The notes under the pieces were generated by a model. The model did not search any database. It saw nothing but the letters and a program-made list of their open reading frames with translations, and had not been told where the DNA came from. Made by a program: the position numbers and the translations under genes. From Carnegiea gigantea (Eukaryota; Streptophyta; Magnoliopsida; Caryophyllales; Cactaceae), in contig JAKOGI010002736.1 in assembly GCA_029747015.1 (NCBI GenBank), forward strand, positions 1-64,000: a DNA stretch of 64,000 nt, read 5' to 3'. Each line of letters begins with the position of its first letter. Position 1 is the first letter of the stretch. This document shows, one piece after another, positions 9,528-20,238 of the stretch.

Positions 9528-9646
9528 GGGGTGCAACACGGGGACTTCCCAGGAGATCACCCATCCTAGTACTACTCTCGCCCAAGCACGCTTAACTGCG
9601 GAGTTCTGATGGGATCCGGTGCATTAGTGCTGGTATGATCGCACCC
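9528..9646 (-). rRNA. 5S rRNA: 5S rRNA gene, copy 20
   Basis: Full 119 nt. C-box ggagatca, A-box and IE intact, acggggac near the 3' end. 5' flank is near-T (minus CATAAAAG) with the GC element changed (ttgagt). 3' flank A. Confidence 0.96.
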
Positions 9647-10034
9647 TTTGGATTCTTGAGTAACAAATCTTTTATGGAGTGTACGCGGCTGCCGAGTCGC
9701 ATATACAGCTCGCCAAATCCAAAGAGGTCGCAAGTTCGTAACTAACAGCTCGGAAGCGGGGAGCTAAGCGTGCGTTACGGACGGTAGCTCGACCACCTTC
9801 ACCGCCCCGTGCAAGCATGGGGTTTCGTCCGTGTGTTGAAGTAAAAACGGGCCTCTGATGTGGTTTTCAGGGCCAGGGGGCATAAGTAGGGGAATTTGGG
9901 TAATTTCGAGGGAACATGGGCGGAAGGCGTGATTTGAATGCTTTTTCCCCGTCCTGGTCAGTTCTCATCCGACGTCCACAGCAAATGAAACGAGAAGGAT
10001 CGGTGCTTTTTAAGGAAAAAAAAATAACGAAAAA

Positions 10035-10153
10035 GGGGTGCAACACGAGGACTTCCCAGGAGGTCACCTATCCCAGTGCCACTCTCGCCCAAGCACGCTT
10101 AACTGCGGAGTTCTGATGGGATCCGGTGCATTAGTGCTGGTATGATCGCACCC
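10035..10153 (-). rRNA. 5S rRNA: 5S rRNA gene, copy 21 (TATA)
   Basis: Full 119 nt. C-box cacctatccc; agtgccact; A-box and IE intact. 5' flank T with the longer minus-strand ATATAAAAG. 3' flank B'. Paralogue of copy 124 (offset 50,876). Confidence 0.96.
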
Positions 10154-10175
10154 ACTGGATTCTTGCGGAACAAAT

Positions 10176-10183
10176 CTTTTATA
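10176..10183 (-). promoter_or_regulatory. TATA element of 5S copy 21
   Basis: Minus strand TATAAAAG at -30 to -23, preceded by AT so that it reads ATATAAAAG. Confidence 0.75.
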
Positions 10184-10541
10184 TGGTGTACGCGGCTACC
10201 GAGTTGCACAAACAGCGCGCCAAATCTAAAGAGGTCGCAAGTTCGCAACTGACAGCTTGGAAGCGGCGAGCTAAGCGTGCGTTACGGACGGTAGCTCGAC
10301 CACCTTCATCGCCCCGTGCAAGCATGGGGTTTCGTCCGTGTGTTGCAGTAAAAAAGGGCCACTAATGTGGATTTCAGGGTCAGGAGGCGTCCGTAGGTGA
10401 ATTTCGGTACTTTCGAGCGAACATGGGCGCAAGGCTTGACTTGGATGCTTTTCCTCGTCCTGGTCAGTTCTCATCCGACGGCCACAGCAAATGAAACGAG
10501 AAGGATCGGTGCTTTTAAGGAAGAAAAGAAATAACGAAAAA

Positions 10542-10660
10542 GGGGTGCAACACGAGGACTTCCCAGGAGGTCGCCTATCCCAGTACTACTCTCGCCCAAG
10601 CACGCTTAACTGCGGAGTTCTGATGGGATCCGGTGCATTAGTGCTGGTTTGATCGCACCC
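10542..10660 (-). rRNA. 5S rRNA: 5S rRNA gene, copy 22 (TATA)
   Basis: Full 119 nt. C-box gtcgcctatccc (three changes); IE and A-box intact; ggtttgatc. 5' flank T; 3' flank B'. Confidence 0.96.
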
Positions 10661-10682
10661 ATTGGATTCTTGCGGAACAAAT

Positions 10683-10690
10683 CTTTTATA
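10683..10690 (-). promoter_or_regulatory. TATA element of 5S copy 22
   Basis: Minus strand TATAAAAG at -30 to -23; GC at -13/-12 present. Confidence 0.75.
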
Positions 10691-11048
10691 GAGTGTACGC
10701 GGCTGCCGAGCCGCACATACAGCGCGCCAAATCTAAAGAGATCGCAAGTTCGCAACTGACAGCTCGGAAGCGGCGAGCAAAGAGTGCGTTACGGACGATA
10801 GCTCGACCACCTTCGTCGCCCCGTGCAACCATGGGGTTTCGTCCGTGTGTTGCAGTAAAAAGGGGCCTCTTATGTGGTTTTCAGCGCCAGGAGCCGTCCG
10901 CAGAGGAATTTCGGAAATTTCGAGCGAACAAGGCCGGAAGGCCTGATTTGGATGCTTTTTCCTCGTCCTGATCAGTTCTCATACGATGGCCACAGCAAAT
11001 GAAACGAGAAAGATTGGTGCTTTTAAGAAAGGAAAAAACAACGAAAAA

Positions 11049-11167
11049 GGGGTGCAACACGAGAACTTCCCAGGAGGTCACCCATCCTAACACTACTCTC
11101 GCCCAGGAACGCTTAACTGCGGAGTTCTGATGGGATCCGGTGCATTAGTTCTGATATGATCGCACCC
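11049..11167 (-). rRNA. 5S rRNA: 5S rRNA gene, copy 23
   Basis: Full 119 nt. C-box intact, A-box caggaacg, taacactact, ttctgatatg. 5' flank N; 3' flank A'. Confidence 0.95.
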
Positions 11168-11554
11168 ATTGGATTCTTGCGGAGCAAATGTTTCATTGAG
11201 GTACGCGGCCGCTCAGTCGCGCATACAGCACGCCAGCTTCAAATAGGTCGCAAGTTCGTAACTGATAGCTCGGAAGCGGCAGGCTAAGCGTGCATTACGG
11301 ACGATAGCTCGACCACCTTCATCGCCCCTTGCCAGCGTGGGGTTTCGTCCTTGTGTTGCTGTAAAAAAAGGGCCTCTGAAGTGGTTTTCAGGGCCAAGAG
11401 TCGTCCGTAGGAGAATTTTGGTCATTTCGACTGAACATGGCCGAAATGCCTGATTTGGGTGCTTTTTCCTCATCCTGGTCAGGTCTCATCCGACGCCCAC
11501 AGCAAATGAAACGAGAAGGATCGGTGCTTTTAAAAAAGAAAAAAAAATGAAAAA

Positions 11555-11673
11555 GGGGTGCAACATGAGGACTACCCAGGAGGTGACCCATCCTAGTACT
11601 ACTCTCGCCCAAGCGCGCTTAACTGTGGAGTTATGATGGAATCCGGTGCATTAGTGCTGGTACGATCGCACCC
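11555..11673 (-). rRNA. 5S rRNA: 5S rRNA gene, copy 24
   Basis: Full 119 nt. Shares rare changes with copy 25: catgaggactaccc, ggtgaccc, A-box caagcgcg, atggaatcc. 5' flank N (gagcaaatg); 3' flank E-like. Confidence 0.95.
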
Positions 11674-12059
11674 ATTGGATTCTTGCGGAGCAAATGTTTC
11701 ATTGAGGTACGTGACCGCTCAGTCACGCATACAACACGCCAGCTTCAAAGAGGTCGCAAGTTCGTAACTGATAGCTCGGAAGCGGCGGGCTAAGCGTGCG
11801 TTACGGACGATAGCTCGACCACCTTCATCGCCCCTTGCCAGCGTGGGGTTTTGTCCTTGTGTTGCTGTAAAAAAGGGCCTCTGAAGTGGTTTTCAGGGCC
11901 AAGAGTCGTCCGTAAGAGAATTTTGGTCATTTCGACTGAACATGGCCGAAAGGCCTGATTTAGATGCTTTTTCCTCGTCCTGGTCAGGTCTCATCCGACG
12001 CCCACCGCAAATGAAACGAGAAGGATCGGTGCTTTTAAAAAAGAAAAAAAAATGGAAAA

Positions 12060-12178
12060 GGGGTGCAACATGAGGACTACCCAGGAGGTGACCCATCCTA
12101 GTACTACTCTCGCCCAAGCGCGCTCAACTGTGGAGTTCTGATGGAATCCGGTGCATTAGTGCTGGTATGATCGCGACC
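12060..12178 (-). rRNA. 5S rRNA: 5S rRNA gene, copy 25 (TATA)
   Basis: Full 119 nt, sister of copy 24 (505 bp apart) but with A-box gcgctcaact and start tcgcgacc. 5' flank T instead of N, so the two sisters differ in promoter type. 3' flank E-like. Confidence 0.95.
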
Positions 12179-12200
12179 ATTGGATTCTTGTGGAACAAAT

Positions 12201-12208
12201 CTTTTATA
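12201..12208 (-). promoter_or_regulatory. TATA element of 5S copy 25
   Basis: Minus strand TATAAAAG at -30 to -23. The GC element is changed (ttgtgg). Confidence 0.7.
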
Positions 12209-12566
12209 GAGTGTACGCGGCTGCCGAGTCGCACATACGGCGCGCCAAATCTAAAGAGGTCGCAAGTTCGCAACTGACAGCGCGGAAGCGGTGAGCTAAG
12301 AGTGCGTTACGGACGATAGCTCGACCACCTTCGTCGCCCCGTGCAAGCAAGGGGTTTCGTCCGTGTGTTGCAGTAAAAAGGGGCCTCTGATGTGGTTTTC
12401 AGGGCCAGGAGACGTCCGTAGGAGAACTTCGAAAATTTAGAGTGAACAAGGGCCGGGGGCCATGCTTGGATGCTTTTTCCTCGTCCTGGTCAGTTCTCAT
12501 CCGACGACCATAGCAAATGAAACGAGAAGGATCGGGGCTTTTAAGAAAGTAAAAAACAACGAAAAA

Positions 12567-12685
12567 GGGGTGCAACACGAGGACTTCCCAGGAGGTCACC
12601 CATCCTAGTACTGCTCTCGCCCAAGCACGCTTAACTGCGGAGTTCTGATAGGATCCGGTGCATTAGTGCTGGTATGATCGCACCC
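12567..12685 (-). rRNA. 5S rRNA: 5S rRNA gene, copy 26
   Basis: Full 119 nt, all boxes intact, only two changes (actgctct, gataggatcc). 5' flank N; 3' flank A. Confidence 0.97.
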
Positions 12686-13055
12686 ATTGGATTCTTGCGG
12701 AACAAATGTTTCATTGAGTCTACGTGACTGCCGAGTCGCGCATAAGAGGTCGCAAGTTCGTAACTGACAGCTCGGAAGCGGCGAGCTATGCGTGCATTAC
12801 GGATGGTAGCTCGACCACCTTCATCGCCCCTTGCCAGCGTGGGGTTCCGTCCTTGTGTTGCTGTAAAAAAGGGCCTCTGGAGTGGTTTTCAAGGCCAGGA
12901 GGCGTCCGCAGGGGATTTTCGGAAATTTCGAGTGAACAAGGTCGGAAGGCCTTATTTGGATGCTTTTTCCTCGTCCTGATCAGTTCTCATCCGACGGCCA
13001 CAACAAATGAAACGAGAAAGATCGGTGCTTTTAAGAAAGAAAAAAACAACGAAAA

Positions 13056-13174
13056 GGGGTGCAACACGAGGACTTCCCAGGAGGTCACCCATCCTAGTAC
13101 TAGTCTCGTCCAAGCACGCTTAACTACCGAGTTCTGATGGGATTCGGTGCATTAGTGCCGGTATGATCGCACCC
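13056..13174 (-). rRNA. 5S rRNA: 5S rRNA gene, copy 27
   Basis: Full 119 nt. C-box and A-box intact, IE gtctcg, ttaactaccg, gggattcgg. 5' flank near-T (minus GATAAAAG); 3' flank A'. Related to copy 127. Confidence 0.96.
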
Positions 13175-13563
13175 ATTGGATTCTTGCGTAACAAATCTTT
13201 TATCGAGTGTACGCGGCTGCCGAGTCGCACATACAACGCGCCAAATCTAAAGAGGTCGCAAGTTTGTAACTGATACTTCGGAAGAGGCGAGCTAAGCGTG
13301 CGTTACGGACGGTAGCTCGGCCACCTTCATCGCCCCGTGCAAGCATTGGGTTTCATCCGTGTGTTGCGGTCAAAAAGGGCCTCTGACGTGGTTTTCAGGA
13401 CCAGGAGGCGTCCGTAGGGGAATTTTGGTAATTTCCAGCGAACATGGGCGGAAGGCCTGATTTGGATGCTTTTTCCTCGTCCTGGTCTGTTCTCATCCGA
13501 CGGCCACAGCAAATGAAACGAGAAAGATCGGTGCTTTTTAAGGAAGAAAAAAACAACCAAAAA

Positions 13564-13682
13564 GGGGTGCAACACGAGGACTTCCCATGAGGTCACCCAT
13601 CCTAGTACTACTCTCCCCCAAGCACGCTTAACTGCGTAGTTCTGATGCGATCCGGTGCATTAGTACTGGTATGATCGCACCC
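13564..13682 (-). rRNA. 5S rRNA: 5S rRNA gene, copy 28
   Basis: Full 119 nt. C-box catgaggtc, IE-adjacent ctctccccc, A-box intact, gcgtagttctgatgcg. 5' flank N; 3' flank B. Confidence 0.95.
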
Positions 13683-14071
13683 ATTGGATTCTTGGGGAAC
13701 AAATGTTTCATTGAGGGTACGCGGCTGCAGAGTTGCGCATACATCACGCCAGCTCCAAAGAGGTCGCAAGTTCGTAACTGACAGCTCAGAAGAAGCGAGC
13801 TAAGCGTGCGTTGCGGACGGTAGCTCGACCACCTTCATCGCCCCGTGCAAGCATGGGGTTTCATCCGTGTGTTGCGGTAAAAAAGGGCTTCTGATGTGGT
13901 TTTCAGGGCCAGGAGGTGTCCGTGGGGGAATTTTGGTAATTTCGAGCGAACATGGGCGGAAGGCCTGATTTGGATGCTTTTTCCTCGTCCTGCTCAGTTC
14001 TCATCCGACGGCCACAGCAAATAAAACGAGAAAGATCGGTGCTTTTTAAGGAAGAAAAAAACAACAAAAAA

Positions 14072-14190
14072 AGGGTACAACACGAGGACTTCCCAGGAGA
14101 TCACCCATCCTAGTACTACTCTCGCCCAAGCACGCTTAACTGCGGAGTTCTGATGGGATCCGGTGCATTAGTGCTGGTATGATCGCACCC
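14072..14190 (-). rRNA. 5S rRNA: 5S rRNA gene, copy 29
   Basis: Full 119 nt with three changes: 3' end agggtacaac (two) and C-box ggagatca. 5' half is consensus. 5' flank N; 3' flank B. Confidence 0.96.
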
Positions 14191-14579
14191 ATTGGATTCT
14201 TGCAGAACAAATGTTTCATTGAGGGAATGCGGCCGCAGAGTCGCGCATACAGCACGCCAGCTCCAAAGAGGTCGCAAGTTCGTAACTAGCAGCTCGGAAG
14301 AGGCGAGCTAAGCATGCGTTACGGACGGTAGCTCGGCCACCTTCATCGCCCAGTGCAAGCATTGGGTTTCATCCGTGTGTTGCAGTAAAAAAGGGCCTCT
14401 GACGTGGTTTTCAGGGCCAGGAGGCGTCCGTAGGGGAATTTTGGTAATTTCGAGCGAACATGGGCGAAAGGCCTGATTTGGATGCTTTTTCCTCGTCCTG
14501 GTCAGTTCTCATCCGACGGCCACAGCAAATGAAACGAGAAAGATCGGTGCTTTTTAAGGAAGAAAAAAACAGCAAAAAA

Positions 14580-14698
14580 GGGGTGCAACTCGAGGACTTC
14601 CCAGGAGATCACGCATACTGGTACTACTCTCGCCCAAGCACGCTTAACTGCGTAGATCCGGTGCGATCCGGTGCATTAGTGCCGGTATGATCGCACCC
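14580..14698 (-). rRNA. 5S rRNA: 5S rRNA gene, copy 30 (local rearrangement)
   Basis: 119 nt, but the segment after the A-box reads gcgtagatccggtgc before gatccggtgc: the 10-mer is doubled and replaces agttctgatgg. C-box also altered (ggagatcacgcatact). 5' flank N; 3' flank B. Probably non-functional. Confidence 0.92.
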
Positions 14699-15085
14699 AT
14701 TGGATTCGTGCGGAACAAATGTTTCATTGAGGGAATGCGGCCGCAGAGTCGCGCATACAGCACGCCGGCTCCAAAGAGGTCGCAAGTTCGTAACTAACAA
14801 CTCGGAAAAGGCGACCTAAGTGTGCGTTACGGACGGTAGCTTGACCACATTCACCGCCCCGCGCATGCATGGGGTTTCGTCTGTGTGTTGCAGCGAAAAA
14901 TGGCCTCTGATGTGGTTTTCTGTACCAGGAGGCGTCCGCAGGGGAATTTCGGTCATTTCGAGTGAACATGGGCGGAGGGCCTGATTTGGATTCTTTTTCC
15001 TCGTCCTGGTCAGCTCTCATCCGAAGGCAACAGCAAATGAAACGAGAAAGATCGGTGCTTTTTAGAAAGAAAAAACGACGAAAAA

Positions 15086-15204
15086 GGGGTGCAACACGAG
15101 GACTTCGCGGGAGGTCACCCATCCTAGTACTACTCTCGCCCAAGCACACTTAACTGGGGAGTTCTGATGGGATCCGGGGCATTAGTGCTGGTATGATCTC
15201 ACCC
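15086..15204 (-). rRNA. 5S rRNA: 5S rRNA gene, copy 31
   Basis: Full 119 nt. cttcgcgggaggtc, A-box cacactt, actgggg, ccggggc, gatctcaccc. 5' flank N; 3' flank C. Confidence 0.94.
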
Positions 15205-15591
15205 ATTGGATTCTTGCGGAACAAATGTTTCATTGAGGGTACGCTGCCGCAGAGACGCGCATACAGCACGCCAGCTTCAAAGAGGTCGCAAGTTCATAAC
15301 TGACAGGTCGGAAGAGGCGAGCTAAAGGTGCGTTACGGACGGTCGCTCGACCCCCTCCATCGCCCTGTGCAAGCATGGGCTTTCGTCCGTGTGTGCAGTA
15401 AAATGGGGCCTCTCAAGTGGTTTTCAGGGCCAGGAGGCGTCCGTTGGGGAATTTCGGAAATTTCGAGCGAACAGGGGCGGAAGGTCGAACTTGGATGCTT
15501 TTTCCTTGTCTGGGTCAGTTGTCATCCGATGACCACTGCAAAGGAAACGAGAAGGATCGGTGCTTTTAAGAAAGTAAAAAACAACGAAAAA

Positions 15592-15710
15592 GGGGTGCAA
15601 CACGAGGACTTCCCAGGAGGTCACCCGTCCTAGTACTACTCTGGCCCAAGCACGCTTACCTGCGGAGTGCTGATGGGATCCGCTGCATTAGTGCTGGTAT
15701 GATCGCACCC
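15592..15710 (-). rRNA. 5S rRNA: 5S rRNA gene, copy 32
   Basis: Full 119 nt. C-box cacccgtcct, IE ctctgg, A-box cttacct, gagtgctg, ccgctgc. 5' flank N; 3' flank A. Confidence 0.94.
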
Positions 15711-16095
15711 ATTGGATTCTTGCGGAGCAAATGCTTCATTGAGGGTTCGCAGCCGCAGAGTCACGCATACAGCACGCCTGCTCCAAAGAGGTCGCAAGTT
15801 CGCAACTGACAGCTCGGAAGCGGCGAGCTAAGAGAGCGTTACGGGCGGTCGCTCGACCCCTTCATCGCCCCGTGCAAGCATGGGCTTTCGTCCGTGTGTT
15901 GCAGTAAAATAGGGCCTCTAATGTGGTTTAGGGCTAGGAGGCGTCCGTTGGGGAATTTCGGAAATTTCGAGTGAACAATGGCGGAAGGTCGGACTTGGAT
16001 GCTTTTTCCTCGTCCTGGTCAGTTCCCATCATACGGCCACAGCAAATGAAACGAGAAGGATCCGTGCATTTAAGAAAGTAAAAAGCAACGAAAAA

Positions 16096-16214
16096 TGGGT
16101 GCAACACGAGGACTTCCCAGGAGGTCACCGATCCTAGTACCACTCTCGCCCAAGCACGCTTAACTGCGGAGTTCTGATGGGATCCGGTGCATTAGTGCTG
16201 GTATGATCGCGCCC
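16096..16214 (-). rRNA. 5S rRNA: 5S rRNA gene, copy 33
   Basis: Full 119 nt. 3' end tgggtgc, C-box caccgatcct, IE and A-box intact, start gatcgcgccc. 5' flank N; 3' flank A. Confidence 0.95.
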
Positions 16215-16600
16215 ATTGGATTCTTGCGAAACAAATGTTTCATTGAGTGTACGCGGCCGTAGAGTCGCGCATACAGCACCCTGCTCTAAAGAGGTCGCGA
16301 TTCGCACTTACAGCTCGGAAAAGCGGGAAGCTAAGAGTGCGTTGCGGACGGTCACTCGACCCCTTCATCGCCCCGTGCAAGCATGGGCTTTCGTCCGTGT
16401 GTTGCAGTAAAATGGGGCCTCTAATGCGGTTTTCAGGGCCAGGAGGCGTTCGCTGGGGAATTTCGGAAATTTCGAGTGAACAATGGCGCAAGGTCGGACT
16501 TGGATGCTTTTTCCTCGTCATGGTCTGTTCTCATCAGGCGGCCACAGCAAATGAAACGAGAAGGATCCGTGCTTTTAAGAAAGTAAAAAGCATCGAAAAA

Positions 16601-16719
16601 GGGGTGCAACACGAGGACTTCCCAGGAGGTCACGCATCCTAGTACTGCTCTCGCCCAAGCACGCTTAACTGCGGAGTTCTGATGGGATCCGGTGCATTAG
16701 TGCTGGTATGATCGCACCC
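16601..16719 (-). rRNA. 5S rRNA: 5S rRNA gene, copy 34
   Basis: Full 119 nt, two changes: C-box cacgcatcct and actgctct. A-box intact. 5' flank N; 3' flank A. Confidence 0.97.
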
Positions 16720-17109
16720 ATTGGATTCTTGCGGAACAAATGTTTCATTGAGGGTACGCGGCCGCTGAGTCACGCATACAGCACGCTTGCTCCAAAGTAG
16801 TTGCAAGTTCGTAACTGACAGGTCGGAAGAGGCGAGCTAAGCGTGCATTGCGGACGGTAGCTCGACCACCTTCATCGCCCCGTCCAAGCATGAGGTTTCA
16901 TCTGTGTGATGCAGTAAAAAAGGGCCTCTAATGTGGTTTTCAGGGCCAGGAGGCGTCCGCTGGGGAATTTTGGTAATTTCGAGCGAACATGGACGGAAGG
17001 CCTGATTTGGATTCTTTTTCCTCGTTCTGGTCAGTTCTCCTCCGACGGCCACAGGAAATGAAACGAGAAAGATCGGTGCTTTTTAAGGAAGAAAAAAACA
17101 ACAAAAAAA

Positions 17110-17228
17110 GGGGTGCAACACGAGGACTTCCCAGGAGGTCACCCATCCTAGTACTACTCTCGCCCAAGCACGCTGAACTGCGGAGTTCTGATGGGATCCG
17201 GTGCATTAGTGCTGGTATGTTCGCACCC
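17110..17228 (-). rRNA. 5S rRNA: 5S rRNA gene, copy 35
   Basis: Full 119 nt, two changes: A-box cgctgaact and ggtatgttcg. C-box and IE intact. 5' flank N; 3' flank B. Confidence 0.97.
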
Positions 17229-17614
17229 ATTGGATTCTTGCGGAACAAATGTTTCATTGACGGAACGCGGCCGCAGAATCGCGCATACAGCACGCCGGCT
17301 CCAAAGAGGTCGCAAGTTCGTAACTGACAGCTCGGAAGAGGCAAGCTAAGCGTGCGTTACGGACGGTAGCTTGACCACATTCACCGCCCCGTGCATGCAT
17401 GGGGTTTCGTCTGTGTGTTGCAGTGAAAAAGTGCCTCTGATGTGGTTTTCAGGACCAGGAGGCGTCCGTAGGGGAATTTCGGTCATTTCGAGTGAACATG
17501 GGCGGAGAGCCTAATTTGGATTCTTTTTCCTCGTCCTGGTCAATTTTCATCCGAAGGCAACAGCAAATGAAACGGGAAAGATCGGTGCTTTTTAGAAAGA
17601 AAAAACGACGAAAA

Positions 17615-17733
17615 GGGGTGCAACACGAGGACTTCCCAAGAGGTTACCCATCCTCGTACTACTCTTGCCCAAGCACACTTAACTGCAGAGTTCTAATGGG
17701 ATCCGGCGCATTAGTGCTCGTATGATCGCACCC
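17615..17733 (-). rRNA. 5S rRNA: 5S rRNA gene, copy 36
   Basis: Full 119 nt, many changes: C-box caagaggttaccc, IE ctcttg, A-box cacactt, tgcagagttctaatg, gtgctcg. 5' flank N (atgcttcattg); 3' flank C. Confidence 0.93.
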
Positions 17734-18121
17734 ATTGGATTCTTGCGGAACAAATGCTTCATTGAGGGTACGCGGCCGCAGAGTCGCGCATACAGCACGC
17801 CAGCTCCAAAGAGGTCGCAAGTTCGTAACTGACAGCTCGGAAGAGGTGAGCTAAGCGTGCGTTACCGATGGTAGCTCAACCCCCTACATCGCCCTGTGCA
17901 AGCATGGGCATTCGTCCGTGTGTTGCAGTAAAATGGGGCCTCTCAAGTGGTTTTCAGGGCCAGGAGGTGTCCGTTGGGGAATTTCCGAAATTTCGAGTGA
18001 ACAAGGGCGGAAGGTCAGACTTGGATGCTTTTTCCTCGTCCTGGTCAGTTCTCATCCGAGGACCACAGCAAATGAAACGAGAAGGATCGGTGCTTTTAAG
18101 AAAGCAAAAAACAACGAAAAA

Positions 18122-18240
18122 GGGGTGCAACACGAGGACTTCCCAGGAGGTCACCCACCCTAGTACTACTCTTGCCCAAGCACGCTTAACCGCGGAGTTC
18201 TGATGGGGTCCGCTGCATTAGTGCTGGTATGATCGCACCC
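18122..18240 (-). rRNA. 5S rRNA: 5S rRNA gene, copy 37
   Basis: Full 119 nt. C-box cacccaccct, IE ctcttg, A-box cttaacc, gatggggtccgctgc. 5' flank N-like with gagcaaatg; 3' flank A. Confidence 0.95.
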
Positions 18241-18629
18241 ACAGGATTCTTGCGGAGCAAATGTTTCATTGAGGGTACGCGGCCGCAGGGTCACGCATAC
18301 AGCACGCCTGCTCCAAAGAGGTCGCAAGTTCGTAACCGACAGCTCGGAAGAGGTGAGCTGAGCGTGCGTTACGGACGGTAGTTCGACCCCCTGCATCGCC
18401 CCGTGCAAGCATGGGCTTTCGTCCGTGTGTTGCAGTAAAATGGGGCCTCTCAAGTGGTTTTCAGGGCCAGGAGGCGTCCGTTGGAGAATTTTGGTAATTT
18501 CGAGCGAACATGGGCGGAAGGCCCGATTTGGATTCTTTTTCCTCGTCCTGGTCAGTTCTCCTCCGACGGCCACAGCAAATGAAACGAGAAAGATCGGTGC
18601 TTTTTAAGGAAGAAAAAAACAACAAAAAG

Positions 18630-18748
18630 GGGGTGCAACGCGAGGACTTCCCAGGAGGTTACCCATCCTCGTACTACTCTCGCCCAAGTACGCTTAACTG
18701 CGGAGTTCTGATGGGATCCGATGCACTAGTGCTAGTATGATCGCACCC
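18630..18748 (-). rRNA. 5S rRNA: 5S rRNA gene, copy 38
   Basis: Full 119 nt. caacgcgagg, C-box ggttaccc, A-box caagtacg, ccgatgcactagtgctag. 5' flank N; 3' flank B. Confidence 0.95.
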
Positions 18749-19137
18749 ATTGGATTCTTGCGGAACAAATGTTTCATTGAGGGTACGCGGCAGCAGAGTC
18801 ACACATACAGCACGCCAGCTCCAAAGAGGTCGCAAGTTCGTAACTGATAGCGCGGAAGAGGCGAGCTAAGCATGCGTTACGGACGGTAGCTGGACCACCT
18901 GCATCGCCCCGTGCAAGCATGGGGTTTCATCCAAGTGTTGCAGTAAGAAAGGGCCTCTGATGTGGTTTCCAGGGCCACGAGGCGTCCGTAGGGGAATTTT
19001 CGTAATTTCGAGCGAACATGGGCGGAAGGCATGATTTGGATGCTTTTTCCTCGTCCTGGTCGGTTCTCATCCGACGCCCACAGCAAATGAAACGAGAAAT
19101 ATTGGTGCTTTTTAAGGAAGAAAAAAACAACAAAAAA

Positions 19138-19256
19138 GGGGAGCAACACGAGGACTTCCCAGGAGGTCACCCATCCTGCTACTACTCTCGCCCAGGCACG
19201 CTTAACTGCGGAGTTCTGATGGGATCCGGTGCATTAGTGCTGGTATGATCGCACCC
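19138..19256 (-). rRNA. 5S rRNA: 5S rRNA gene, copy 39
   Basis: Full 119 nt. 3' end ggggagc, cctgctact, A-box caggcacg; otherwise consensus. 5' flank N; 3' flank B. Confidence 0.96.
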
Positions 19257-19597
19257 ATTGGATTCTTGCGGAACAAATGTTTCATTGAGGGTACGCGGCC
19301 GAAGAGTCGCGCATACAGCACGCCAGCTCCAAAGAGGTCGCAAGTTCGTAACTGACAGCTCGGAAGAGGCGAGCTAAACGTGCGTTACGGATGGCAGGTC
19401 GACCACCTTCATCGGCCCGTGCAAGCATGAGGTTTCATCCGTGTGTTGCAGTAACAAAGGGCCCCTAAAGTGGTTTTCAGGGCCAGGAGGCGTCCGTAGG
19501 GGAATTTTGGTAATTTCGAGCGCACATGGGCGGAAGGCCTGATTTGGATTCTTTTTCCTCGTCCTGGTCAGTTCTCCCCCGACGGCAACAGCAAATG

Positions 19598-19613
19598 AAA
19601 CGAGAAACACGAG
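19598..19613 (-). other. Terminator-less 3' flank of copy 40
   Basis: The region that normally carries two A-runs reads gaaacgagaaacacgag before the gene's gggg. About 30 bp including both minus-strand T-tracts are missing, which also explains the short 476-bp unit. Confidence 0.85.
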
Positions 19614-19732
19614 GGGGTGCAACACGAGGACTTCCCGGGAGGTCACCCATCCTAGTGCTACTCTCGCCCAGGCACGCTTAACTGCGGAGTTCTGTTGGGA
19701 TCCGGTGCATTAGTGCTGGTATGATTGCACCA
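19614..19732 (-). rRNA. 5S rRNA: 5S rRNA gene, copy 40 (no terminator)
   Basis: Full 119 nt. C-box cgggaggtc, agtgctact, A-box caggcacg, tctgttggg, start gattgcacca. The T-tract directly 3' of the gene has been deleted. 5' flank N with attgtattcttgcgaatc. Confidence 0.93.
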
Positions 19733-20119
19733 ATTGTATTCTTGCGAATCAAATGTTTCATTGAGGGAACGCTGCCGCAGTGTCGCGCATACAGCACGCC
19801 AGCTCCAAAGAGGTCGCAAGTTCGTAACTGACAGCTCGGAAGAGGGGAGCTAAGCGTGCGTTACGGATGGTAGGTGGACCACATTCACTGCCCCGTGCAT
19901 GCATGGGGTTTCGCCCGTGTGTTGCAGTGAAAAAGGGCCTCTGATGTGGTTTTCAGGACCAGGAGGCGTCCGTAGTGGAATTTCGGTCATTTCGAGTGAC
20001 CATGGGCGGAGGGCCTGATTTGGATTTTTTCTCCTCGTCCTAGTCAGTTCTCATCCGAAGGCAACAGCAAATGAAATGAGAAAGATCGGTGCTTTTTAGA
20101 AAGAAAAAACGACGAAAAA

Positions 20120-20238
20120 GGGGTGCAACACGAAGACTTCCTAGGAGGTCACCCATCCTAGTACTACTCTCGCCCAACCACGCTTAACTGCGAAGTTCTG
20201 ATGGGATCCGATGCATTAGTGCTCGTATGATCGCACCC
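20120..20238 (-). rRNA. 5S rRNA: 5S rRNA gene, copy 41
   Basis: Full 119 nt. cgaagacttcctagg, A-box caaccacg, tgcgaagttc, ccgatgc, gtgctcg. 5' flank N; 3' flank C. Confidence 0.94.
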
